Shown piece by piece: positions 36,223 through 46,336 of a DNA stretch of 64,000 bases. The translations under genes and the position numbers were made by a program. The stretch is from Apiosordaria backusii (lineage: Eukaryota > Ascomycota > Sordariomycetes > Sordariales > Lasiosphaeriaceae), in assembly GCA_030549205.1 (NCBI GenBank), contig JAUKTV010000031.1:1-64000 (forward strand), in the 5' to 3' direction. Position 1 is the stretch's first letter. Each line of letters begins with the position of its first letter. The notes beneath the pieces were generated by a model that made no database searches, was not told the DNA's origin, and saw nothing but the letters and a program-made list of their open reading frames with translations.

Positions 36223-38009
36223 GAAGGGTGTTGATTGGGGTGGAGGTTGGTAGGAGGAAGAGGAGTGGAACTCAAAAAAGGGGTAAAACGGGCTGGGTTG
36301 ATGACGTACATCCAGACTATCATTTCGAGGGAAATCCAATGATGATTCTGGAAGACATGCTGCCAAAATCTAAGGAAGACTTTTATAAACAAGCAACCAC
36401 TTCACAATGCCCTCTAGCCACGATCATACAATCAGGTAAGCTTACGAAAGCCCTCACGCACTTACGGCAACGGTCAAACAACACCGGAATCAGTAATGGA
36501 ATACATAGAGGGATGGTAGCAAAGAGTATAGGTTACAGGGTCTACAAAGCTCTATGTATTTAGACACTTGTTTTTACACGCTCCTTAGAGCAGTACCTTT
36601 TCCTTTATTCAGATAGATCAAGTCAATATCAACTATTACACCCAAGTCCTTTACATAACTTCTTTCCTCATTTCTACATTTACCCCCTTTATCTTTTAAT
36701 GACCTTAACCGTATAAGCGCCAATAGAAAATAAAAGTTAAAAATAAAACAGGCGGAAAAAGAAATATCGGGATTTTAGTACTAATGTCAATTGTAAATTT
36801 CAAAACAGTATCTATTACCAGCTAGTTTCTCTGTATTTTACAAAGAAGTAGGTATTCTAAAGTAAAGCTACAGTAGGTCTAACCCAAATTAATTGAATTA
36901 TAAGCTAAAGAAGATAAGAAAAAGGTAAACGAAGGTCTGGCCTACGTCGGTTTATACTAGAGGACAATCTAATTGGTATGCAAGGATAGGCACTTTAGGA
37001 CTTATCGGTCTACGTCGAGGTTAGGTACCCTTGGGCCCTACATTGCCTATATAGCTTTTTAGCGGTAGGTATAGACGTTGTTGTATCCAAGAGGCTAATA
37101 AGGTTGGTGATAGGTAATACGGTAGAATAATGCCCTGATTGGAGTAGCTTAACCTGATATATTCTAACGACGTTACAATAATAGCGGTAGGTTAAGCTTA
37201 ACTGAAGATTCCCGGCCGCAACATCTAATATTAATCTATCCTCTGCAGAACTACTCTATAGAGTAGCAACTAGATGCCGACTATCTTTATGATAGATGTC
37301 GATATGGCCTCTATTTTCCCGGCATTGAACAGCCTTTTTTAGCTCTAGAAGTGGTTCTCAGCTGCTAGCCCCAGTTTAAAAGAGCCATAAATATAAAGGG
37401 TCCTTATACTAAGTAGTATGGTCAACACCGTTTTAATAGCGACTTTCGTCATGAAGATGTTTTACCCGACCTTACTGCCTTAAAACGCACTACATTCAAG
37501 GGCTATATATTCTGCTAACTGTTATAGTCTGCTATCCAATCCTTCGTCGCCACTTTCCTTGTCATATACGACGTAATACAGGTCCACCTCGATTATTTTT
37601 GGGATGCGGTTCTTAAAAGGAACCAGATAGGCTCTATCATTATAAGATAGGTTCTCCAAGCTAGCCTTCTACTTTATAACCTAAATATGGTAAAGTGCCG
37701 AGAGGGGTTACCGTAAAATATCTAAGTTTTAAGTTAGACTTTAAGACCTACTATCTTTTAGCCTTTAGCATGTAAATCTGGTAAGCGCTTATGTACATTC
37801 GCTAATTTTACCTTCATAGAACGTTTATTGTGGGATTTGTATAAAGGGAGTACACGGCTTAAGGCTGGGGATACTAAGCCCTCTCTCTGGAGGCGGCCTA
37901 GTATAGCAGTCTCTAACCTTTCTTCGATCTAACATTCTTCGATATGTAAGTATATGCGAACACGCACTTCCTAATGCAAAAGGCTTCTTTCCAACCTGCC
38001 TTATCTACG
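36223..38009. other. AT- and TpA-enriched degenerate DNA, no gene recognised
   Basis: Just after the synthetase stop the composition shifts to TA-rich sequence with few CA or TG dinucleotides, as expected after heavy RIP-type C-to-T change. I could not read a domain in any frame. The 3' end of the synthetase transcript probably lies in the first few hundred bases. Part of 37.0-37.7 kb may be a dead gene on the complement, but no motif supports that. Confidence 0.55.
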
Positions 38010-39640
38010 TTAGTCAAGATCAATTACATGTTGTTAAGGCTCGATATAATTCAGACTTAAAATAACTTAAAGCAGGCAATAGACAGTACGCTATACTAAG
38101 CTACTGCTAGGGCAGCCGATCAGAAGGTTTATTATAACTACGATTTACTAAGGACATGCAGACGTAACTCTAATCCGGCTTTCCTTTTGACGTAATATCG
38201 GCTGTATAGAAAGACGCTGTAATGGTAACTAGAGCTTTAGGCATCCCATACCTGTAGATTAATGTACTTTGCATTCTGTAGAGCGACGCTACCGACTAGG
38301 AGCTCGAGTCGTCCCTTATATACAAAATCTATAGTAACGCCTATATGACCATCTGTAATCTAAAGTTACGGTCTTATTAACAGGGGTTCCTACCGGATGA
38401 CCAACTCTACGCTAACATTCCTTTCGACACCATAGCTTAAACCAGAGGAGTGGAGTGCTATAAGATCGGACCGGGCTTCGTCTCCGGGTACTTTCCTTGC
38501 GCTTTCGAACACGATACTTAGAACGGTCTCGATTTCGATAGCATACAGTGGGCCTTGCGCGCCTGGACGTTCTAGGAGGCAATACTCTTAACGCGGATAA
38601 TCCTGTTTGCGCGGTCCGGCCTTTACTTCAACTGCGGTACCGGGCTTGTCTAGGAGTACGGCGGGGTTTTAGAAGAGCCTCTGAACTTTTCTGTCTACGG
38701 TATTGTGCAAGACACCTCCGTTGCGGATATATACCGAAACTGGAACCAGAAGATTGCCATCTAGTTTTCGAGAAGACAAGCCACCTATTTGGCTGACTTG
38801 CTACCTGCACTCTCTGGCATAGCGTAGATCTTTATGACGGCTTTAGATGACGAGTATGTGGTTGGTTTGTAGAAAGGGGATCTACTGGCTGGACTGTTCT
38901 GGAAAATAAAGGACTTGCTTTGCAGCTCCTTTACTAGGCTACTGCAGTCTTTTGATAATCCATATATTGGGCTTAGCTAGAGCTAGGTAGGAAGACTAGC
39001 GGGTAGGAGTACAGTAGGTAAAGTAAGAAGGTTCGGGCCTAGCCGCTGCAATCTCTATCTGGCAAGGTTGTCTGCAGTCCTTTGCATACAATGTAATACC
39101 TTAAAAGCATAGACGGTACCGTCTAGGATGGACAAGTATGGTAAGATTTCCGGCGTAATACTGCTTATAAAGACAAGAGTATACCTGCTTGCTTTTGGAT
39201 AGCACCATTTGCTGGACGACGACGATAACTGCGATGGGAAAAGATTGAGTAATACCGGAAATTCCTATTTCGAATAGTCTAGCGGTAATAAAGTTGCTTT
39301 CAGCTACTACCTCGACTTCTTCCCCAATCCAGACGTTAACGATCCCGACTAAAGTTGGAAGCAGGACCTGACTTTTATCCTGCTCGAGAGTATAAACTAC
39401 AAAAGCTCCAAGTCTAAGGACGAATTAGGGAAGACGCCCTGCAGGCTTATTGTCTACTAAGTAAAGAGAAACAGTTCCAAGTATTGTAGGGTCGGTATAT
39501 TTAGGCCTTCTACATCGCAAGCAAGCTCCAGGACCGTGTTTGACTTTAATATAGACTTTTGCTATAATTGGAAGTCGAGGTCTCAGAAGGTAGTATAAGT
39601 AATTAGGTGCTGGAGAGTTGAGACGAAAAGTAGGTGTTAT
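38010..39640 (+). pseudogene. HET-domain (heterokaryon incompatibility) gene, inactivated by many TAG stops
   Basis: A single frame reads the HET landmarks in order: YAILSYC-stop-G (family YATLSYCWG, at 38087), VTRALGIPYL-stop-INVLCIL-stop-S (family RxLGIPYLWIDxLCILQ, at 38225), WALRAWTF-stop-EAIL (family GWTFQE), DDEYVVGL-stop-KGDLLAGLFW, and PYIGLS-stop-S-stop-VGR (family PSWSW). Stops fall where the family has Trp or Gln, and those I checked are TAG, i.e. TGG or CAG changed to TAG. That is C:G to T:A change in the RIP context. The frame itself is nearly unbroken, so the damage is point mutation rather than indels. Intact HET proteins trigger cell death when unlike hyphae fuse. Start and end are approximate. 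Confidence 0.8.
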
Positions 39641-39759
39641 ATTAGATGAGAAATAATATTATACAGCCGTCTTATTTGCGCTGCAAGGATAAATATTTTG
39701 TATGTACTTTATTGACGTTTAACATACTGTGCATGTCAAACCAAATGTCCAGTAGGTCC

Positions 39760-39912
39760 GACTTTTTCATTGCCAAGACATTCGGTCGTTACGGTTCGAC
39801 AATGCTATTGGAAGCGGTAAGAAACAGATATAAGAAGGTAGTAGAACGTTTGCTTGCCTTCGAAGGGGCCAGTATTGATTCTAAAGATGGCTTGGTTCGG
39901 ACTTTATTCTAG
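39760..39912 (+). pseudogene. Ankyrin-repeat scrap
   Basis: The sequence FGRYGSTMLLEAVRNRYKKV, VERLLAFEGASIDSKDG and a final RTLF matches one and a half ankyrin repeats (consensus GRTPLLxAAxxGHxxVVxLLLxxGAxIDxxD). It lies about 120 bp beyond the HET pseudogene in the same direction and ends at a stop. It could be the 3' part of the same dead gene, since some HET proteins carry C-terminal repeats, or a separate fragment. Confidence 0.5.
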
Positions 39913-41069
39913 TAGGCGACAACATGAAAAACCGGGAACACTCGAACTACTGAACTAGTGCTTCAATGCGCTTAAAGAATAGGTACTTAAGTCTGCGAAA
40001 GCGATCTTAGTATAAAATGTAGCTTAGTAAAGTTCGGTAAGCAGTCTCGTTAGTACGATGTTTGCACTCGATATATTCTGGATGGCGGTGCCTTTTACAA
40101 GTGCAGAATTTGCAACGGTCGCGATTTCTTCATCGGTTTGGAGTGCTTTGAGACAGGTGTTCAAGGTCGGGATAGTTTTTATAAGTAAATACTGCATAGG
40201 AAAGTTGGATAATGCTGAGGACCGCTAAGACGAGATTACTACTATGAAATAAATGAGAATTGGTAGATATTTAAGAATCTTTACCTGTTTACCGTTTGCA
40301 GTTATTAAAAGCTGTAAGCTGATTTCGACGTCGAAGTAACAGCTATTTTCGGACAATGCTGAAAATAACAAAATTGTAAGAGGTGGGCGTGCCACTTGTT
40401 TTTATGTGTTATTGTGACATCCTATAAGCGAGCCCGAAAATAGCAAAATATTTCCCTCGACAAGACAATACACTCTAGCTTTTATCCATAGGTCTCGTTT
40501 CCAATCCGACAAGTACTGCTGGCTGACACAATAGCTGGTGAGTAAAGTTGAAAAGCAGCCAAGCATGATAAAGTAGGCGATTGAGTCAATCTAGCAGTTT
40601 GCAATTGCCTTTCGCTATCGACTGTAATGAGTAATGATTGAGAAGCGGTACAAACCTCTATACAGTAGGCCGTCTGCCAGCTAATTCGTAAAGGCACAGT
40701 CTGCATATGACGCTTTACAGTGCTCTTATTACCTATTTGATGAAGTTATTAAGTACAAGCAACTGAATCGGTATTCATTCTTCAATTTCTTGCTTCAAGA
40801 CTAACCTGCACTGATGAATCATCATGACCCATCCAGTGAAAGTCTGTTAAAGGTTAGAGCTTTAACCATACTTTATTCTCGTACTCTCGGGATTATATTA
40901 GTCTAGAGAGTAAAAATAAGCAAACCATCAAGGTGCCTCACGAGACTATAACCAGGACCACTCTTCCACATCCGCATACGGCATGCCGAGGTTTCAAGCC
41001 ACTATCAATCAACAGTCACACTCGAAAGCAGCCGTAGCAATCGACGCATAAGACGCTAGGCTTTACAAT
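39913..41069. other. AT-rich spacer holding short-repeat copy B
   Basis: No gene is visible. The only recognisable item is the interspersed repeat at 40331-40461. At 41040-41069 a sequence like the start of another exon of the adjacent Cys-rich gene (TTGTAAAG then CTAGCGTCTTATGCG, read on the complement) trails off, suggesting a decayed extra repeat unit. Confidence 0.5.
40331..40461 (+). repeat. Short interspersed repeat, copy B (most diverged)
   Basis: It shares the order of blocks with copies A and C: GTAACAGCTATTTTCGGA, TGCTGAAAATAACA, CATCCTATAAGCGAGCCCG, AAAATAGCAAAA, CCCTCGAC. Several differences from copies A and C are C-to-T or G-to-A (for example CACCCC to CATCCT), so it looks RIP-affected or simply old. 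Confidence 0.65.
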
Positions 41070-42050
41070 TTATATACAAACCTGAAACGGAACAGTCCTG
41101 ACGACCCCGTCGGCCTGGACAAAGCTGTAGGTACCACAGACGCAGCACGGACCGGGGCCAGTGGTAGCATCAGCAGTGGCGCCCGCGGTGGCAGGGCCGG
41201 TGCCGGCTGCAGCGGGCGCCGGGCCGCAGGCCCCGCATAAGACGGCGGGCTTTACAAATTATAGACATCAGCAACGGAGTCTTTTATCAGGGAGGTTTCA
41301 ATATAGCAAAAACCTACTGCCGCTAAAATGGGTATGATGCCGGTGGTCCCGAGGTTAAGACAGCTGGAGGCGCACGGAACCGAGCCAGTGGCTGTAGCGT
41401 CAGGTGTTAGCAAGATTATCTGCTGAGGTTAAGGTTAGGGTAGTGTGTCCTTGGGGCCGGTTGACGGGAACATACGTTGGCCGCAGCTGCTCAGGTTGAT
41501 TATGCCGGCCTGACAGGTGCCACCTGCACAGCACTGAGGCGAGCCAGTGGCGCCACTGCAGGCCCCGCATGAGACGCCGGCCTTTATAATTAGGTACGGA
41601 CATTAGCAACTGAATCTTGTATCGGGAGTTGAAATGTAGAGAAACCTACACAAGCGGGCGGGATGGGCAGGATGGGGATGTTCAGAAGGTTGGCAAGAGA
41701 GAGGCACGGAGCCGAGCCAGTGGCGCCGGTGTAGGCTGCAGAGGTCGCTTGGGTGCCGGGCCCGCATGCGGCGCAGGGCTTGATAATTATGAAATACTAG
41801 TATCAGTAACTGAATCTTGTACCGGGAGTTGTGATGCAGAAAAACCTACTGAACCGCCCAGGATGAGGGCCAGAATAATTGCTAGAGTGAGGCAGGTGCA
41901 CCCGCACTGGGCCGAGCCAGTAGTGGTGGCATCAGTGGCGGTGCCGGCCACAGAGAGCGCCTCGAGGGCTTCGACCTCCCGCTCCTGAACAGGAAGTGCA
42001 GTAACTATGCCGGCGATGGCGGTGACGGCGACAGCAAGAGTGAACTTCAT
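41070..42050 (-). CDS. Small Cys-rich secreted protein, 229 aa, built from duplicated exon-intron units
   Basis: Proposed exons (complement): 42050-41850, 41778-41650, 41581-41476, 41391-41318, 41249-41070; total 690 bp, frame closes. Exon 1 encodes a signal peptide (MKFTLAVAVTAIAGIVTA) and a Cys/hydrophobic stretch (CGCTC then LTLAIILALILGG). Exons 2 to 5 carry related Cys-rich, Gly/Ala-rich units: PCAACGPG; AGVSCGACSGATGSPQCC; PTGSVPCASSC; PAVLCGACGPAP..PCCVCG. Introns 1, 2 and 4 are recognisably homologous, each starting GTAGGTTT and sharing a middle block like ACAAGATTCAGTTGCTGAT. The protein ends where a fifth copy of the intron appears cut to about 21 bp, leaving TATATAA as stop. A TATAAA box lies about 90 bp upstream of the start. 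The Cys pairs recall hydrophobins, but spacing does not fit well. Function unknown; a surface protein or effector is a guess. The region is GC-rich inside an AT-rich tract. Confidence 0.6.
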
Positions 42051-42136
42051 CTTTGTTTGAGGGGTCAGTCGTTTTTAGTGTCTGAATCCCGGTGGTCTGG
42101 AGTTTCCGGTTCTCAGAAGAGGAGACCCCTGTTCGT

Positions 42137-42142
42137 CTTTAT
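42137..42142 (-). promoter_or_regulatory. TATA box of the Cys-rich protein gene
   Basis: TATAAA on the complement, 87 bp before the proposed ATG at 42050, in a GC-rich stretch where such a hexamer stands out. It supports this start and strand. Confidence 0.5.
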
Positions 42143-42658
42143 ACACGGAAGAGTTGCATCCCAAAGACTAGCCGTTGTCCTACCCCGACTTGATCCATGG
42201 TTATTGCGTCGCGCCGTCGAGAGAGGACGCGACTCGGGCTCCGGAATGATGGTGCCAGGAAGCCGTGGCAAGGACTTATCTCAGTTTTCCGAACTCGTTT
42301 GCCGCCTTGTCCTGCACCTAAAATTGATCTGTTAGCGATGCGGACTCGTTAGCAACCAACGACGCTAAAATAGTGTGTGACATCAGTCCAGGCCGAGTGC
42401 TATTGAGTTTATTTGAGCGACCGCTGAACCAAATCCTAGGTGGCGAGCTTACCCCGATCAAAGCCTCCCGTCTACACCCTTCGTCCTTGCTGGTCTCGGC
42501 CGACTCTGTGCATCCTGCCGGACACTCCGGTGGGCGCCGTCGCAACGCCACGCCTTGTATCATGTATTCGGCGGTGGCCAAACCGCCAAAACTAGTGCCT
42601 TGCTACCTAACTCAGAATCGGGCTTCTAACGGCGCGGTGCATGCATCCCTCTATACCC
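42143..42658. other. Intergenic between Cys-rich gene and hAT relic
   Basis: No gene is supported. One 110-codon frame and shorter ones overlap on opposite strands without motifs. Base composition is balanced, unlike the tracts on both sides. Confidence 0.45.
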
Positions 42659-42670
42659 AGCGCTGGCATC

Positions 42671-42790
42671 AAATCAAATCAAATCAAATCGGGCCCCTGA
42701 TTTGATTTGTTTGACAATTTTGGACCCGGATTTGATTTGATGGCATTCTCGATTTGTTTGATTTGATGGATTTGATGGATTTGAGTACCC
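42671..42790. repeat. ATTTGATTTG-rich terminal or subterminal repeat region
   Basis: Many copies of the pentamer CAAAT/ATTTG lie here in both orientations, including a perfect 11-bp inverted repeat CAAATCAAATC (42680-42690) and GATTTGATTTG (42699-42709) around GGGCCCCT. It adjoins the 3' end of the hAT transposase relic, where hAT elements carry subterminal transposase-binding repeats, so it is probably one end of that element. Confidence 0.6.
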
Positions 42791-42808
42791 CTGCCCGGAA
42801 AAGGTTAT

Positions 42809-45160
42809 TCAGGGCCGGCCATACGGAGAAGGTCGCCGTCCAACACAGCCATCCCCCCAGATACCCCATCCTCCCTCCACCCGCAGCCAATTTCGCACAC
42901 ACTGAAGCTCAGAGAGGGCATCGTCGCCGGTAGAGTGTCGTTGTGAGCCTATCGCGAGCTTAGTGAGGCTGAAAGTGCGCTCACATTCAGTGGCGCAGGG
43001 GGGGATTGACAAGATCTCAAGAGCCATCTTCGAAAGCCGGGGGAAACCTGACGCTTTTGCTTTCCACCACTGAACTGGATCGTCAACGGGGAGCACGGGG
43101 CCCCGTAGATACTCCCCAACTTCGTCGACAACGTCGTTAGTAACGGGGGTATCGTAAAAGTCATCTCCAAAGCCGTCAACATCGCCGGGTGGCTGGCCGG
43201 CTTCTGGTTGGGTGGGCGGGAGCTCAGTTGTCGCGTAGTGCTCGTCGAAATAAGATATAAACAGTCGTTGGATTTGTTGAACTCGGTACGAATCTTGGTT
43301 GCGGTAGAACACAGATCCGTATCCACTTCATCCTGCGTCCTGGGTGTAGAATGAGAGCTGTCCAATAAGCGGGCGTCTCATCCAGTATCTCCATATATTT
43401 CTCGAGCTTGCCGATGGCGTATCCGATGCTCGATTGGAGGCTTGAGAAAGAAGCGACCTCGAGGTCATCGTGAAGGGGAGTTCCGAGCTCGATGCGGGGA
43501 TCTTGCGGCCCAGCGGCGGCAACCGTGTGACGATGCCCAATGCCAGGGAGGTCAACTTCGTAGTCGGCGAATCGGGCGGGCACGCGGCGAATCCGTTGCG
43601 GGCGTTCTTGTGGCGCGGGTTCCAGGAATGCCGGGAGACGGCCAACGGGGCGCTCGCTGTTCGGCGGAAAGATAGAGCTATCGAAGCCACCGGAGCGTTC
43701 GAACGTGGTTGCATATTCACGGCGTAAATGCTTGAGATCCCGGTGGAGGCTGAAGATGTGGGTGACAACGTCGCTGAGATTGGGTTTCCTACCCTCGAAC
43801 TTCTTAGTGATGAACTTGAAGGGCGCCAAAATAGCTTTGACCTCCGTTAATACTGCCCAATCTTCAGAAGAAAGTAGAGCCTTATCGCAGAGATCTCCTA
43901 ATCGATTGTACCGAGCACTGAACTGCATAAGAGGCTCGCGAAGAAGAAGGGCACGCTCAATCATATGATAGACTGAGTGCCAACGAGCGTCGTTATCCGC
44001 CTTAAGCCGTAGATTTCGGATTGCGGGGTCGACGAGAATGGCACCGAACTCGGCCTCTTCTTCCGGGAGGAGCTTTCCTGTAAGGAAATAATTGAGTTAG
44101 CCCGAGCCATAGCAGTCTAAGAAGGGGCTTTACCGCAGGTGAAATCGTTGAAAGCGTCTTTTCGTTGTGGCGTACGGCGTGCGAAGTGTACTACATATTG
44201 AAGCTTTCCCAACGGCCGAGTTTCTCGCCACGTAACGAGAAGCTCCTTCTCTTATTCCGCAGATAGTCGCTCGTCTGAACCCTTGCCCAGCTTCTTAATC
44301 GTCTCCTTATTCTCGCCGTCAAGAAACGCCCTGGCGATGAGGTTTAAGATGTGGCCGACGCAGCGAACGCGTTTGAGGCTCCGAAGGATGTCGATTTGCG
44401 TCGTAGAGAGGTAGGGGTTGAAGTGCTTGAGAAGCTCGGTGATACAGGTGTCGTTGTTTTCTGCGTTCCATATCAGCTTGGAAAAATCCTAATTTGGATT
44501 GGAAGCCAAAACGCTCAATCACTTCAATCACTCCCTTCGCCAGATTCTCGCCATTGTGTGTGCCCTTGATGCGCGGGAGGGCAATGAGTGTCGTGTTGAA
44601 TACACCAATAGTATCAAAATAGTGTGCAATAACGGCGAGAAACGTTGCGGTGCCCGGAGATGACTAACCATCGAAGGAGATATGGATTGGGTTAGGCGTG
44701 GCGAGGAGGTCTTTTTTTAGGGCATCGAACTCGCGGGTGTAGATGGTTTTTAGCTAAGCGCGAGAAGTGTTGTGGCTTTTTGGAAGAAGCATTAACTAGT
44801 ACAGGGTTCAGTAACGAGAGCAACGCTTGGAAGTGTTTATTCTTGACTATCGGGAAAGGAATATCTGAATCAGCTATCCAGTTAACTAATAGCTCTTTAA
44901 ACTCATTCTTCTGTTCTGTATGGGGCGGGAGCTTGACCCTCTTGTTCGTTCGAGTTACTACGAGCTCATCGATTGCGATTTGTCGCTTACCTGTAGTGTT
45001 GGCCGCCGGTGACACTTTGCCGTCCTTAGTGATGCGGTGCTGATTAGCGAGATGCTTCCCTGCGGACGATGTAGCTTCCGCATCATAGAGCATCCCGCAC
45101 CGGTTGCAGGCACAGAACTAACCATTTTGGGTATCAAGATGCCTGGGAATGAGGCGGAGG
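42809..45160 (-). pseudogene. hAT-family transposase, inactivated
   Basis: Read on the complement in several frames: a BED-type zinc finger (CACNRC..HLANQH) at about 45115-45040, preceded by a TAG where Trp is expected; ISFDG-stop-SSPGT at about 44680-44660; HYFDTIGVFN; FGFQSKLGFFQAD, then a frame change near 44455 to CITELLKHFNPYL and CVGHILNLIARAF; RWHSVYHMIERALLLREPL; and, after another frame change near 43315, the dimerisation region WWKAKASGFPRLSKMALEIL with ATECERTFS. This order is that of hAT transposases. Stops of the Trp-to-TAG kind fit RIP; the frame changes are ordinary decay. The element is non-autonomous now. Confidence 0.85.
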
Positions 45161-45199
45161 AGGAGGGTGCTGTGTTGTTGAATCTATGAGGGACGTGGT

Positions 45200-45617
45200 T
45201 TATCGTAGAAGTGCGCGCGGAGGTTGTATTGGTGGTTCTCGGGGCCTGTAATCAGGGGGTATTTGGTTGGAGGGAGGTTGGGAGGGAGGGCTCTTTACGG
45301 TGGTGAGGCTGGGAGCGTCGAACGTACGGTCGTGCACTGCGATGCTAATGATAATAGTAACGAGATAGAAGATTAACCTGCGACTTAGTGTAAAGAAGAA
45401 GATGGTCCTGAAAATATTAGAGAGAATACTCAAAGTATATCGGGACGAATATATACGGCTTTGGCTTATTATCGGCGCCCTTGTGGTAGATAAACTTCAC
45501 CGCCATCACATGCACGTTCTTGCCTGTCACCGGGTGACAGACAACCATTAATAGAATATCCTCGTAGCAGAGTGCCTTGGGGCGTCCGCGTCCTAATTTG
45601 AAATACACACAATACAC
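45200..45617 (-). pseudogene. DUF3435/FluG-type tyrosine recombinase fragment
   Basis: The complement reads GRGRPKALCYEDILLMVV, HPVTGKNVHVMAVKFI, YHKGADNKPKPYIF, then after an interruption of about 60 bp a second frame gives TIFFFTLSRRLIFYLV and HDRTFDAPSLTT. From memory this is the RPxALxxxDI..HKGADNKPKPTxFFFTPxRRLIFCP region of fungal DUF3435/FluG-domain proteins, the family that includes captain recombinases of Starship mobile elements. Both the N-terminal half and the C-terminus are missing. The left direct repeat of the AT-rich element begins only 12 bp away, so that insertion may have cut the gene. Assignment is from memory without a search. Confidence 0.55.
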
Positions 45618-45629
45618 CTAATCAAATTA

Positions 45630-45783
45630 TGTAGAACAATATTCTAGGTAAAAAGTCTGTTAATTCCAGTATTTTTACGTAAAAGAAAGCCTAAGTAAAA
45701 GCAGACTTTTAAACTATATAGTTTAAATCTTATTATTAAAGTTTCAATTTCCTTAATAATAAGCCTTTTATATTAATTTAATA
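45630..45783 (+). repeat. Left direct repeat (LTR) of the AT-rich element
   Basis: It matches 52277-52428 over its whole length. Differences are mostly C/T and G/A, with this copy carrying more T and A, for example AATAATAAGCCTTTTA against AACAGTAAGCCTCCCA. The TG..CA end structure is mutated to TG..TA here. Confidence 0.7.
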
Positions 45784-46268
45784 TACTTTTTAATTAATAT
45801 TTTACTTAAAGCCGTTAAATACTTATTACCGTAAACCTAAAGCCTATTTTATTTTAAATTCTTTACTTTTCTTATAATATTACTGTTTTATACTTATTTT
45901 TTAATATTTATTAAGTTTAAACTATAATTATTACTTTCCTTTTTAATTATTATTACCATTTTATCTTTATATTTTATAAACTATAGCCTTTTAATTTTTT
46001 AACTTTCTTTTTCTTTTTTCATATTTTTTAATAATTTTAAATTCTTTTCCTTTAATTTCTATTTTCTAATTAAATATTTTATATCTTTTATTTTAATAAA
46101 GTTTTTAAATTTAATAAACTTTTCTTTTATAAATACTTTTATTAAACTATTAACTAATATCTTTTTAATAGTTAAATATTTTATTAAAATTTCTTTATAC
46201 TATTATTCTTTTTAAAATTAATAGTTATAAATATTAATATATTAAAGCTTTATTTAAAAAATATTAAG

Positions 46269-46336
46269 GTTTATTATCTCTCTAAGAAGTAGAGCTTCTA
46301 AAAAAAAATTTCTTTTACAATGCTATACCTGGCGTT
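46269..46336 (+). repeat. Left arm of an inverted-repeat pair inside the AT-rich element
   Basis: Its reverse complement (CATTGTAAAAGAAATTTTTTTT, AGAAGCTCTACTTCTTAGAG) matches 51836-51903 (CGTTGTAAAAGATTTTTTTT, GGAAGCTCCACTTCTCAGAG). Length is about 65 bp. The differences are largely of the C-to-T/G-to-A kind. Such a pair would be the ends of a nested DNA transposon of about 5.6 kb or a rearranged repeat. Confidence 0.6.

Noticed and set aside
38548..38796. 82-codon plus-strand frame in the degenerate tract
   Set aside because: A different frame of the same DNA reads continuous HET-domain protein, so this is a shadow within a pseudogene.
41787..42050. Single-exon 87-aa secreted protein ending at 41787
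   Set aside because: Its last 20 residues come from reading into intron 1; homologous introns downstream and the frame closure over five exons favour the spliced model. The short form remains possible if splicing does not occur.
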